64,000 bases of DNA from Streptomyces cellostaticus (GTDB taxonomy: Bacteria > Actinomycetota > Actinomycetes > Streptomycetales > Streptomycetaceae): positions 109,073-173,072 of the forward strand of contig NZ_JALLIN010000008.1 in NCBI RefSeq assembly GCF_023630175.1. Direction: 5' to 3'. Shown one piece after another: positions 27,289 to 36,939 of this stretch. Below the pieces are notes generated by a model that searched no databases, was not told the DNA's origin, and was given only the letters and a program-made list of their open reading frames with translations. The stretch's first letter is position 1; each line of letters begins with the position of its first letter. The position numbers were made by a program, and so were the translations under genes.

Positions 27289-28023
27289 TCAAGTGGTGCT
27301 CTCGGGGCGCGGGTTCTTCTGCCAGGGGTGGGCCTGTCGCGGCGGTGGCGGGGTGAGCGAGGCCGGTGCGGGCGTCTCGCCGGAGCGGGACGCCCGCGGG
27401 TCGCGCCCGGGCTGCCCCCCGGCGGTGCCGTCGGGCGCCGCGGGGGCGTCCTGCCACGCCCGCGCCTGCTGGGGCTCGGTGTCCGTCCAGTGCCGCAGGG
27501 CGCCCGTCTCGATGTCGATCTGTGCGCTGAGCGCGTCCAGGTCGTCCTCGGCGAAACGGTGGGACCGGTCACGGGCCGCCCAGCGGAGCGAGTCCGCGGA
27601 GTGGGTGATCCGCTCCGTGCGGCGACGCAGTCCGGGAAGGTGCGCGGCGAGCGTCGTCCGGTCCGGCTCGGACTCCAGGCGCTTGAGGTCGGCGTCCAGC
27701 TCCTGCCCGTGGGCGCTGAGTCGCTGGAAGAGGCCGAGGGACTCCCGGAGCGACTCGTCCTCGGCCACGCCCGCGTGCAGCGCGTCCTGGGTGGCGCGCA
27801 TCGAGCTGCGCAGCGTGAGCCGCAGCTGGGCGATCTCGGCGGCCGGGCCGACCTGCGCGATGGATCTGGCGCGCAGGGTGTGGTCCTCGACCGTGCGGCG
27901 GGCCTGCGCGATCGTGCGGTCCACGCCGCGCTTGGCGGCGCCGACGGCCTTGACCGTCGCGTACACGCCGAGGGCCACGAAGACCAGGAACAGCAGGGCG
28001 AACACGGTGATCACTGTTTCCAT
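27289..28023 (-). CDS. Membrane-anchored coiled-coil-like hypothetical protein
   Basis: 244 residues. The N-terminus is a single membrane helix (METVITVFALLFLVFVALGVYA); the rest is cytoplasmic, highly charged and helical up to about residue 180 (heptad-like Leu/Ala spacing through LRLTLRSSMRATQDALHAGV and FQRLSAHGQELDADLKRLE). A Pro/Ala-rich low-complexity tail of ~60 residues follows. The start has a strong GGGAGGAA ribosome site. I do not recognise a characterised family; the layout suggests a scaffold or a regulator of a membrane process. It is 169 nt downstream of nothing co-directional but leuS, whose 3' end lies just above it. Confidence 0.7.
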   Translation of the reverse strand: METVITVFALLFLVFVALGVYATVKAVGAAKRGVDRTIAQARRTVEDHTLRARSIAQVGPAAEIAQLRLTLRSSMRATQDALHAGVAEDESLRESLGLFQRLSAHGQELDADLKRLESEPDRTTLAAHLPGLRRRTERITHSADSLRWAARDRSHRFAEDDLDALSAQIDIETGALRHWTDTEPQQARAWQDAPAAPDGTAGGQPGRDPRASRSGETPAPASLTPPPPRQAHPWQKNPRPESTT

Positions 28024-28163
28024 GCCGTTCCTCCCGGGCCGGGTGCGGCGTGCGCCGCTGTGCTCTCCACCGTAAACGCAGCGGGCGGGCCCGGGGTTCC
28101 GGAGAAACCCCGAACCTGCCCGTAGGGGACCACCCCGAGGTGTCCGGTCCCCGGGCCCTGGGG

Positions 28164-28192
28164 CGTGCTCACGCGCTCACGCGCTCACGCCC

Positions 28193-28199
<7 letters not shown>
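28164..28199 (+). repeat. Short tandem repeat at the 3' end of leuS
   Basis: Four imperfect 9-base units of the form GCTCACGCG run from 28164 into the leuS stop codon region. The unit number is likely to vary between strains. No regulatory role is evident. Confidence 0.6.
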
Positions 28200-31063
<2,864 letters not shown>

Positions 31064-31090
31064 GGTCCTCAAAGCTCCATCGATCGTCTC

Positions 31091-31110
31091 TGCCTGCGGC
31101 TGCCTGCGGC
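31091..31110 (-). repeat. Tandem 10-mer between the leuS attenuator and start codon
   Basis: Two perfect copies of TGCCTGCGGC. On the mRNA they give two GCCGCAGGCA units in the untranslated region, between the terminator hairpin and the leuS ribosome site. Confidence 0.6.
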
Positions 31111-31128
31111 TGTGACACTCAGGAAACG

Positions 31129-31153
31129 AAAAATCCCCTCGCACAGGAGGGGA
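31129..31153 (-). terminator. leuS attenuator terminator
   Basis: On the minus strand TCCCCTC and GAGGGGA form a 7-bp stem with a six-base loop, followed directly by five U residues. It is a classical intrinsic terminator placed 65 nt before the leuS start codon, so transcription through it must be conditional. Confidence 0.87.
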
Positions 31154-31154
31154 C

Positions 31155-31211
31155 GCCGCGCCGATGCCGACCACACGGTTCGACCGGTGGGTCGGTACTG
31201 ATCAGCGCGGC
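31155..31211 (-). promoter_or_regulatory. Alternative hairpins of the leuS attenuator
   Basis: In the leader RNA, GCCGCGC (31211-31205, last codons of the leader peptide) can pair with GCGCGGC (31161-31155, just before the terminator), enclosing CCGACC (31195-31190) paired with GGTCGG (31172-31167). A nearer GGTCG (31185-31181) competes for the same CGACC. A ribosome stalled at the Leu codons would cover the first arm and change the balance. Confidence 0.65.
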
Positions 31212-31240
31212 CCGCTAAGCAGAAGGCGTACGGCACGCAT
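31202..31240 (-). CDS. leuS leader peptide (12 residues, three consecutive Leu codons)
   Basis: Short reading frame MRAVRLLLSGPR ending in TGA, with the Leu codons CTT CTG CTT together. It starts six bases after a TACCCT -10 box, so it is probably translated from a leaderless mRNA. It is followed by competing hairpins and a terminator before leuS. Low charged tRNA-Leu would stall the ribosome on the three Leu codons and favour read-through into leuS. Classical attenuation of leuS has been predicted for some Streptomyces by comparative analysis, as far as I recall; nothing here shows it experimentally. Confidence 0.85.
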   Translation of the reverse strand: MRAVRLLLSGPR

Positions 31241-31246
31241 GGCGCT

Positions 31247-31252
31247 AGGGTA
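31247..31252 (-). promoter_or_regulatory. -10 box of the leuS leader transcript
   Basis: TACCCT on the minus strand, six bases before the leader-peptide ATG. No consensus -35 box is evident at 16-18 bp. Confidence 0.6.
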
Positions 31253-31259
31253 CCGCAGC

Positions 31260-31490
31260 CCTTGAGCAAGCCGCGACGCGCTTCCGTATGCCTGGTGGAC
31301 ATGACACGAACCCGCCCGCAACTGAACCAAGGTCAGAGAATACTTCGCGTAACAGCCACTAAGGGACACCGTCCCAGTCGCATTGTCATTTGATAACAAC
31401 GCAATAACTCAAAGCTCCTACTGATCGGTATGGCGCCACTTAGAGTTCGGCAGCGGGACCGCTTTCCCGGAACTGCTCGGAGTTGCCCCC
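31260..31490 (+). other. Intergenic region upstream of the cytochrome b-like gene
   Basis: No coding potential in either direction. The patch at about 31380-31430 is unusually AT-rich for this genome (TTGTCATTTGATAACAACGC and following) and probably holds the promoter of the gene at 31491. TTGTCA at about 31384 is the best -35 candidate, but no convincing -10 can be fixed. Confidence 0.4.
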
Positions 31491-32786
31491 ATGAACCCTC
31501 GTCGTAGTAACAGCTCGCTCCCCAAACCGGGCCGGTCGGCCTATGGGGTGGCGTCCGCCGTCGCCCTGCTGCTCATACCCGTGGTCGTGCTGGTCGGAGG
31601 AAGCCAGTTCCAGGAGTTCCTGAACTTCGGAGCGGGCGTCCTCTCCCTGGTCTCGCTGAGCTGTTCGGTGATCTGGGGCCTGTTCGCCCAGGACCGGATC
31701 TTCCTGAACACACGCCAGCGGATCATCGGCCAGGCGGTGCACCGGACGACCGCGGTCGCCTCCATCGCGTTCCTGCTGCTGCACATCACGACCAAGATCG
31801 CGCTGGACCACACCCAGCTCATCGCCGCGATCGTCCCGTTCTCGCTCGGCGTCACCGGAAGCGCCGGCCTGATCGGACTGGGCTCGCTCGCGGGCCTGCT
31901 GATGGTGTTCGTGGGCGTCACCGGCGCCCTGCGCAGCAACTTCGCCGCACCCGCCCCGGTCGCCGCCCGCTGGCGGGCGATGCACATGCTGGCCTATCCG
32001 GCCTGGTGCGCGGCGCTGGTGCACGGGCTCTACGCGGGTCGCCCGGCCAAGCCGATCTTCGTGATCCTGTACAGCCTCTCCCTGCTCGGCGTGATGGGCG
32101 CGCTGGCGCTGCGCTCCGCCCCGCGCCCCGTCAAGCGCAAGGTCGCCGACCGGCTCGTCGCCGTCCTCGGCTCCTCGGAGCGGCGCGGGTTCGACGAGCT
32201 GGACGCGAGCCGCACGCGGGCCGCCGAGTCCGCCCTGCCGGGTTTCGACTCCCGGCGCGAGCCGAGGCCGTCGCCCGCCGACGCGCCGGGCGGCCCCGGG
32301 ACCGCGCCGCTGTACCAGCCCTCCCCCGCCGCCCCGGCCGCCGAGCCCGGCTCCGGCTTCGCGGCCGCCTATCGCGCGGTGTCCACGCCGGGCCGCCCCC
32401 AGCAGCCGTACGCGGCCGACCGGACCGCGCGCATGGACCTGCCGCTGGACATGCAGGCCACGGAGGCGATGCCGCGCGTGGACGGCCCGTCGAGCACCTC
32501 GGGAAGCTGGCCGATCCCGTCCCCGCCGCCGGTCGGTGAGGCCCCGCCGTCGGCGTACGACCCGCTCCAGGACACCGGATACAACATCCCGGCCTACGAC
32601 AATCCCGGCACCGGCGGCTACGGCGGACGTGACATGTACGACACCGGTGAGACGAACGCCCCCTATGGGACGTACAACTCGGGTGACACGTTCAACAGCG
32701 GTCCCGCCACCGAAACAACCCCCGGCGCGTACGGCACGCCGGGTTCGGGCGAACCTTGGAACACGCCTTCCGGAGGCTATAGGTGA
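31491..32786 (+). CDS. Di-heme cytochrome b / ferric reductase-like membrane protein
   Basis: 431 residues. About five or six membrane helices span residues 15-205. Two histidine pairs have bis-heme spacing: H-x13-H in VHRTTAVASIAFLLLHI and H-x12-H in MHMLAYPAWCAALVHG, as in ferric reductase-like or cytochrome b561-like transmembrane domains. The C-terminal ~200 residues are cytoplasmic, Pro/Gly/Tyr-rich and low-complexity, ending AYDPLQDTGYN-type repeats. There is no FAD or NAD domain in this protein; the downstream gene supplies one, and the two overlap by 4 nt (GTGA). I infer a membrane electron-transfer pair. The donor, acceptor and physiological role are unknown. Confidence 0.8.
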   Translation: MNPRRSNSSLPKPGRSAYGVASAVALLLIPVVVLVGGSQFQEFLNFGAGVLSLVSLSCSVIWGLFAQDRIFLNTRQRIIGQAVHRTTAVASIAFLLLHITTKIALDHTQLIAAIVPFSLGVTGSAGLIGLGSLAGLLMVFVGVTGALRSNFAAPAPVAARWRAMHMLAYPAWCAALVHGLYAGRPAKPIFVILYSLSLLGVMGALALRSAPRPVKRKVADRLVAVLGSSERRGFDELDASRTRAAESALPGFDSRREPRPSPADAPGGPGTAPLYQPSPAAPAAEPGSGFAAAYRAVSTPGRPQQPYAADRTARMDLPLDMQATEAMPRVDGPSSTSGSWPIPSPPPVGEAPPSAYDPLQDTGYNIPAYDNPGTGGYGGRDMYDTGETNAPYGTYNSGDTFNSGPATETTPGAYGTPGSGEPWNTPSGGYR

Positions 32787-34393
32787 ACGAGGCCCTGCCC
32801 GACGTCCCGGAGGTCCGCGTGGTCGGCCTTCCGCAGCTGACCTCGGGCTTCGACCTTGTCGAGCGGCTCGACCTGCCCATGCACCTGAAGGTGCACGGGC
32901 CGCTGGACCCGCTGGGCGGCGAACAGCTCGCCCAGCTCGCCGAGCGCATCGGCCTCAAGGGCCGCGGCGGCGCGGGCTTCCCGTTCCACAAGAAGCTGCG
33001 CTCGGTCGCCGAGTCGGCGATCAAGCGCGGGGTGCGCCCGGTCGTCGTCGTCAACGGCAGTGAGGACGAGCCGGCCTGCCGCAAGGACACGGTGCTCATC
33101 AACCGCGCCCCGCACCTCATCCTGGACGGCGCCCTGCTGTGCGCGGAGGCGCTCGGCGCGCGCACGCTCGTGATCGGCGTCACCAGGGAGTCCACCCAGC
33201 GCTCCATGGAGGCGGCGCTGGCCGAACGAGGCCTGAGCAACAGCCGCAGGTCGGCGCTGCGCGCGTGGGTGCAGCGCAACCCGGTCCGGATGGTCACCGG
33301 CGCCGCCGCGTCGCTGATCCGCTCGGTCGACGGCGGCCCGGCGATCCCGCCCGGCCGCAAGATCAGCGCCTCGCAGAGCGGCGTCGGCGGCGCGCCCACG
33401 CTGCTGTCCAACGCGGAGACGTTCGCGCAGCTCGCCATCGCCGCCCGCATCGGCCCCGAGCGCTACGGCAACACCGGCCTGTACGACGAGCCGGGCACCG
33501 TCATGCTCACCGTGTCCGGGGCGGTCGCCCGGCCGATGGTGCTCGAGGTCCCCACCGGGGTGCCGCTGCGCTACGTCCTGCAGCTCGCCGGCGCCCCGCC
33601 GGTGCCGCAGGGCGTGCTGACCGGCGGCTACCACGGCAAGTGGATCGACGCGGCGACCGTCAACGAGGCGATCGTCTCCCGCAACTCGCTGAACGCGGTG
33701 GGCGGTTCGCTGGGCGCGGGCGCGATCCTGCCGATCAGCCAGGAGACCTGCCCGCTGGGCGAGTCGCTGCGGGTCGCCCAGTGGCTGGCCGAGGAGAGCG
33801 CCGGCCAGTGCGGCCCCTGCTACCTCGGACTGCCCGCCGCCGCGCGCGGCCTGGAGGACATCCTGAACGGCGGCGGACCGGCCGCCCTGGAGGCACTGAA
33901 GCAGGTCGCGAAGAACGTGAAGCGGCGCGGGGCGTGTTCGCACCCCGACGGCTCCGCGATGTTCCTGGAGTCGACCATCAAGGCGTTCACCGACGACCTG
34001 GCCGCGCACGTCCTCGGCAACGGCTGCGGACGGCCCGTGGAGGGCGTGCTGCCGCTCTTCGAGGGGGGCAGGGCCCCCGCCGGCCTCCCGGGCGGCGCCG
34101 AGCCCGAGGAGGCCGGCGGCAGCCGCCAGAAGATCTACGTCGACTGGACGCTCTGCCGGGGCCACGGTCTCTGCGCCGACATCCTCCCCGAGGTCTTCGA
34201 GCTCGGCGCGGACGGCTTCCCGACGGTGGCGCAGGCTCAGGTGCCGCGCTACGCCGAGGCGAAGGCGCTGCGCGCGGTGCGCCGCTGCCCCGCCCTGGCG
34301 CTGCGCATCGAGGAGGACACCCGCGGCCAGGCGCCGTCACGCAACCTGCCCGTCCTCTCCCAGGGCCGCGGCCGGCGGGCGCTCGGGCGCTGA
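32783..34393 (+). CDS. NuoF-like flavoprotein fused to a C-terminal ferredoxin
   Basis: 536 residues. The N-terminal half matches the NADH dehydrogenase 51-kDa (NuoF) fold: LKGRGGAGFPFHKKL (FMN site), VVVNGSEDEPACRKD, the SLBB domain VSGAVARPMVLEVPTGVPL, and the iron-sulfur region SAGQCGPCYLG with a later GACSHPDG. NuoF normally has C-x2-C-x2-C; here the first position is Ala. The last ~75 residues form a ferredoxin with CRGHGLC (C-x5-C) and RRCPALAL, the 3Fe-4S-type pattern of actinobacterial ferredoxins. It overlaps the cytochrome b-like gene by 4 nt and has a GGAGG site. Probably it oxidises a reduced pyridine nucleotide and passes electrons to the membrane partner; the direction could be reversed. 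Confidence 0.82.
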   Translation: MNEALPDVPEVRVVGLPQLTSGFDLVERLDLPMHLKVHGPLDPLGGEQLAQLAERIGLKGRGGAGFPFHKKLRSVAESAIKRGVRPVVVVNGSEDEPACRKDTVLINRAPHLILDGALLCAEALGARTLVIGVTRESTQRSMEAALAERGLSNSRRSALRAWVQRNPVRMVTGAAASLIRSVDGGPAIPPGRKISASQSGVGGAPTLLSNAETFAQLAIAARIGPERYGNTGLYDEPGTVMLTVSGAVARPMVLEVPTGVPLRYVLQLAGAPPVPQGVLTGGYHGKWIDAATVNEAIVSRNSLNAVGGSLGAGAILPISQETCPLGESLRVAQWLAEESAGQCGPCYLGLPAAARGLEDILNGGGPAALEALKQVAKNVKRRGACSHPDGSAMFLESTIKAFTDDLAAHVLGNGCGRPVEGVLPLFEGGRAPAGLPGGAEPEEAGGSRQKIYVDWTLCRGHGLCADILPEVFELGADGFPTVAQAQVPRYAEAKALRAVRRCPALALRIEEDTRGQAPSRNLPVLSQGRGRRALGR

Positions 34394-34405
34394 CACCAAC
34401 GGCCA

Positions 34406-34442
34406 CGTGCGAAGGGCGTCCGGACCGGGCGCCCTTCGCACG
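34406..34442 (+). terminator. Terminator of the cytochrome b/NuoF-like operon
   Basis: A 13-bp perfect stem (34406-34418 with 34430-34442, CGTGCGAAGGGCG type) and an 11-base loop, 12 nt past the stop codon. No U-tract. Confidence 0.75.
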
Positions 34443-34525
34443 CCGGTCGACGCGCACACGCGCGGGCGTACGGGCCGGGCGGGACGGCGAACACGTCCGC
34501 GACGGGAAACGTGGCAGGAGACACG

Positions 34526-34563
34526 TCGAAGGCGGACCATCCGTTCGGACGGTCCGCCTTCGA
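34526..34563. terminator. Terminator hairpin downstream of tRNA-Ala copy 1
   Basis: A 13-bp perfect stem, TCGAAGGCGGACC with GGTCCGCCTTCGA (34526-34538 and 34551-34563). It starts 6 nt past the 3' end of the minus-strand tRNA and could also act as a second terminator for the plus-strand operon. Confidence 0.75.
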
Positions 34564-34569
34564 TTTCTG

Positions 34570-34642
34570 TGGAGCTAAGGAGAATTGAACTCCTGACCTC
34601 CTGCATGCCATGCAGGCGCTCTACCAACTGAGCTATAGCCCC
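34570..34642 (-). tRNA. tRNA-Ala (anticodon GGC), copy 1
   Basis: 73 nt, folds into a full cloverleaf: acceptor GGGGCTA with TAGCTCC, D arm GCTC-AGTTGGTA-GAGC, anticodon stem CCTGC/GCAGG with loop ATGGCAT (anticodon GGC, U33 present), and T arm AGGAG-TTCAATT-CTCCT. The G3-U70 wobble pair, the alanine identity element, is visible, and the discriminator is A73. CCA is not encoded. Identical in sequence to the copy at 36737-36809. Confidence 0.97.
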
Positions 34643-34743
34643 TCGCCTTGTTCCGCCCGGTCTCCCCGGCGGCGACGCCAACATTACACGGTCCCGGGGG
34701 TGCAGCACCAAATCGTTTCCCGCTTGGCGCCATATGAGAGCTA

Positions 34744-35985
34744 ATGTCTGCTTTCGTGACCCTGATCGCGCCCCCCGGAGCCCGGCGCCGTCCGCCGGTG
34801 GCGGCGGGCGCGTGCCTGGTGTCGTTCACGGTGTTCTGGCTGGCCCAGCGGGCCGCGCACGTGTCGATGATCGACCTGATGGTGTACCGGGCCGAGGGGG
34901 CCACCGTCCGCGCGGGCGGCGACCTGTACGCGCTGCGGGCGACCGCCGCGCACCTGCCCACCACCTATCCCCCCTTCGCGGCCCTGCTGTTCACGGCGTT
35001 GACGCTGCCGGGCACCGCGGTCCTGCGCACGCTGGCCACGGCCGGGAACCTGGTCCTGCTGCTGGTGTTCGTGCGGCTGTCCCTGACGCTGGCCGGGCAC
35101 ACGCGCGCGCAGACCGTCTGGTGGGTCGCGGCGGTGGCCGTCTGGTGCGAGCCGGTGTGGACGACCCTGCGCTACGGCCAGGTCAACCTGCTGCTGGCCA
35201 CGGTGGTGCTGTGGGACCTGGCCCCGCACCGGGCCGGCGGCCGCGGCCGCCGGCCCGGTGCGGGGCTCGGGCTGGCCGCCGCGGTGAAGCTGACGCCGGC
35301 GCTGTTCCTGGTGTTCCTGCTCGCCACGGGGATCGCGGCCCGGCTGCGGGGCGGCGACGGGGAGCCGTGGCTGCGTCACGCGCGAGGGGCGGCGATCACG
35401 TTCACCGGCGCCACCCTGCTCGCGGCGGCCGCCCTGCCGAAGGACTCCTGGCGGTTCTGGACGGACACGGTGTTCCGCTCGGACCGGGTCGGGCACGCCG
35501 AGGACACCGCCGACCAGGCCCTGCGCGGCGTTCTGGCGCGACTGCTGCACACCGCGGACCCCGGCGCCGTCTGGACGGCCTGCGCGGCCGTGGTGGCCGC
35601 CGCGGGGCTCGCCGTGGCGGTGGCGGCGGAGCTGCGCGGGATGCGGGCCTGGGCGGTGTGCTGCTGCGCGGTCACCGCACTGCTGGTCAGCCCGGTGTCG
35701 TGGACGCACCACTGGGTGTGGTGCGTACCCGTGGTGCTGCTGCTGTGGTCGCGCGGACACCGGGCGGCGGCCCTGGGCGCGGCCCTGGTGTTCTGCTCGT
35801 ACGCCCCCTGGTGGGTGCCGCACGGCCCGGCACGGCCCGAACTGCACCAGAGCGGCGCGCAGATGGCGCTGTCGGCCCTCTACGCGGGGGCCGCCGCGCT
35901 GTTCCTGGTGGCGGCCCGCGCCGCGACATCGTTGCCGGGGCGACGTCGGGGGTCGGCGTTACGTCAAGCCGTGACGAAGGAGTAG
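34744..35985 (+). CDS. GT87-type membrane glycosyltransferase (DUF2029 family)
   Basis: 413 residues with about nine or ten membrane helices. The family pattern is visible: short N-terminal helix, an outer-face Asp in HVSMIDLMVYRAEG, the strand-loop YPPFAALLF, then GQVNLLLATVVLWDL and LAAAVKLTPALFLVFLL (typical GT87: GQ.N and K..P), and a late SPVSWTHHWVW. GT87 enzymes use polyprenyl-phosphate sugars to add mannose-like residues to lipid- or wall-linked glycans outside the membrane. It is flanked by minus-strand tRNA and zinc-ribbon genes, so it is a single transcription unit. Leu-406 is encoded by TTA (35959-35961), making expression potentially bldA-dependent. Its 3' end overlaps the gene at 35964 by 22 nt, tail to tail. 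Confidence 0.85.
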   Translation: MSAFVTLIAPPGARRRPPVAAGACLVSFTVFWLAQRAAHVSMIDLMVYRAEGATVRAGGDLYALRATAAHLPTTYPPFAALLFTALTLPGTAVLRTLATAGNLVLLLVFVRLSLTLAGHTRAQTVWWVAAVAVWCEPVWTTLRYGQVNLLLATVVLWDLAPHRAGGRGRRPGAGLGLAAAVKLTPALFLVFLLATGIAARLRGGDGEPWLRHARGAAITFTGATLLAAAALPKDSWRFWTDTVFRSDRVGHAEDTADQALRGVLARLLHTADPGAVWTACAAVVAAAGLAVAVAAELRGMRAWAVCCCAVTALLVSPVSWTHHWVWCVPVVLLLWSRGHRAAALGAALVFCSYAPWWVPHGPARPELHQSGAQMALSALYAGAAALFLVAARAATSLPGRRRGSALRQAVTKE

Positions 35986-36197
35986 AACCTCTTGAGCGTG
36001 CAGTGCTCCTCCAGCAGGCGGCCGTAGATCGGCTCGCCCTCCAGCTCGCGGTAGGTCTCGATCGGGTCGCCTTTTATGATCAGCGCCCGCGCGCATTCCT
36101 CGCACCAGTACTGGTAGTCGGGATTGACCGGCTCCATGTCGCGGACGATCGGCGTACCACTGCCGCACCAGTCGCACTTCCGCCTGTGTGCACCCAT
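35964..36197 (-). CDS. Small zinc-ribbon-like protein (77 residues)
   Basis: 77 residues with two CxxC pairs: CDWC at residues 8-11 and CEEC at about 32-35, probably one zinc site, followed by an acidic helical tail ending KRFYSFVTA. I do not know a function for it. It begins 3 nt after the stop of the 57-residue zinc-ribbon gene, so both are probably co-translated. Codon use includes the rare ATA and AAA, unlike its neighbours. The 3' end overlaps the GT87 gene by 22 nt on the opposite strand. Confidence 0.72.
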   Translation of the reverse strand: MGAHRRKCDWCGSGTPIVRDMEPVNPDYQYWCEECARALIIKGDPIETYRELEGEPIYGRLLEEHCTLKRFYSFVTA

Positions 36198-36200
36198 CGA

Positions 36201-36374
36201 TCAGCTCCAGCTGTGGCCGCAGGCCGTGCACACGTAGGAGATTCCGCCGTTGTCGCCGAGGACCTGCGCCACATGCCCGGAACCGCAGGAAGGGCAGCTG
36301 ATCCGGGTGGCCTTCTCCCGTATCGACGCAGCATCGAGGAGGTGGCCGACCTCCCCAAGGATGCTCGCAGGCAT
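36201..36374 (-). CDS. Small zinc-ribbon protein (57 residues)
   Basis: 57 residues: a helical N-terminus (MPASILGEVGHLLDAASIR) followed by a compact ribbon CPSC ... CTAC (residues 27-30 and 49-52) ending GHSWS. Such ribbons bind zinc and often contact nucleic acids or RNA polymerase, but function is unknown. It is 3 nt upstream of the 77-residue zinc-ribbon gene. A CTCC-rich complement before the start gives a good ribosome site (GGAGGAG). Confidence 0.72.
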   Translation of the reverse strand: MPASILGEVGHLLDAASIREKATRISCPSCGSGHVAQVLGDNGGISYVCTACGHSWS

Positions 36375-36664
36375 CGCTACTCCTCCCGTCGGGCCGCGCC
36401 CCCTTCCGGCCGTTTGATTCTGCCACGGCCGGGCCAATACGGTCAGCGACGCCTCGGTACCGGTCCGGACACGGCGCCCGCCGCGGCCTGGCCGGCGGTA
36501 CCCGCGCGCCCACCGGGAACGCCTCCGTGGAGGTATACGCCCGCAGGCCCCCGGGTGACTCAAGCCGGTACGGGACCAGTCTGCCCAACACCGCCCCGCC
36601 GGGTCAGCCGGACGAGCCGGTAACAACGCGAGGGCCGGCCGTCCGGAACAGTCGCCGGAACACA
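36375..36664. other. Intergenic region between zinc-ribbon genes and the second tRNA-Ala
   Basis: I see no gene here. It contains the promoter region of the minus-strand zinc-ribbon pair, which I cannot pin down, and ends at the terminator of the second tRNA. Confidence 0.4.
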
Positions 36665-36698
36665 GAGGATCCCGCCCCCTGTGGGGGACGGGATCCTC
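36665..36698 (-). terminator. Terminator downstream of tRNA-Ala copy 2
   Basis: GAGGATCCCG (36665-36674) pairs with CGGGATCCTC (36689-36698); an inner CCCCC/GGGGG stem is separated by one bulged A. It lies 39 nt beyond the tRNA 3' end on the minus strand. Confidence 0.7.
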
Positions 36699-36736
36699 AT
36701 CATCGATCTCTGACAACTCGGCAGAGTGTCGATCCG

Positions 36737-36809
36737 TGGAGCTAAGGAGAATTGAACTCCTGACCTCCTGCATGCCATGCAGGCGCTCTACCAACTGAGC
36801 TATAGCCCC
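36737..36809 (-). tRNA. tRNA-Ala (anticodon GGC), copy 2
   Basis: 73 nt, identical at every position to the copy at 34570-34642: same cloverleaf, anticodon GGC, G3-U70 pair, no encoded CCA. Flanking sequences differ, so only the mature tRNA is duplicated. It lies upstream of its own terminator. Confidence 0.97.
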
Positions 36810-36837
36810 TTGTCCCACGCGGCGAGCCGCATGGTGT

Positions 36838-36860
36838 TTCGCCCCGCTCGGCGGGGCGAA
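36838..36860 (-). terminator. Candidate terminator after the histidine phosphatase gene
   Basis: TTCGCCCCGC and GCGGGGCGAA, 10-bp perfect stem with a 3-base loop, about 80 nt past the stop of the phosphatase on the minus strand. Confidence 0.55.
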
Positions 36861-36939
36861 CAAGAAGAACTTTAGCCTGTGACCTGCCGGAAAGTGAAAT
36901 CCGGGTCCCCGGGTGGGGAACGGCGGGCCGGAGGGCCGC

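Noticed and set aside
31064..31490. T-box riboswitch before leuS
   Set aside because: No T-box core sequence is seen; the leader has a Leu-rich peptide and terminator, which point to ribosome-mediated attenuation.
34337..34711. Minus-strand frame containing GAIAQLVERLHGMQ
   Set aside because: That peptide is the translation of the tRNA-Ala gene and appears as a false protein in many genomes; the second tRNA gives the same peptide.
34570..36809. Integrated element at the tRNA-Ala genes
   Set aside because: No integrase, recombination directionality or attachment repeat beyond the tRNA itself.
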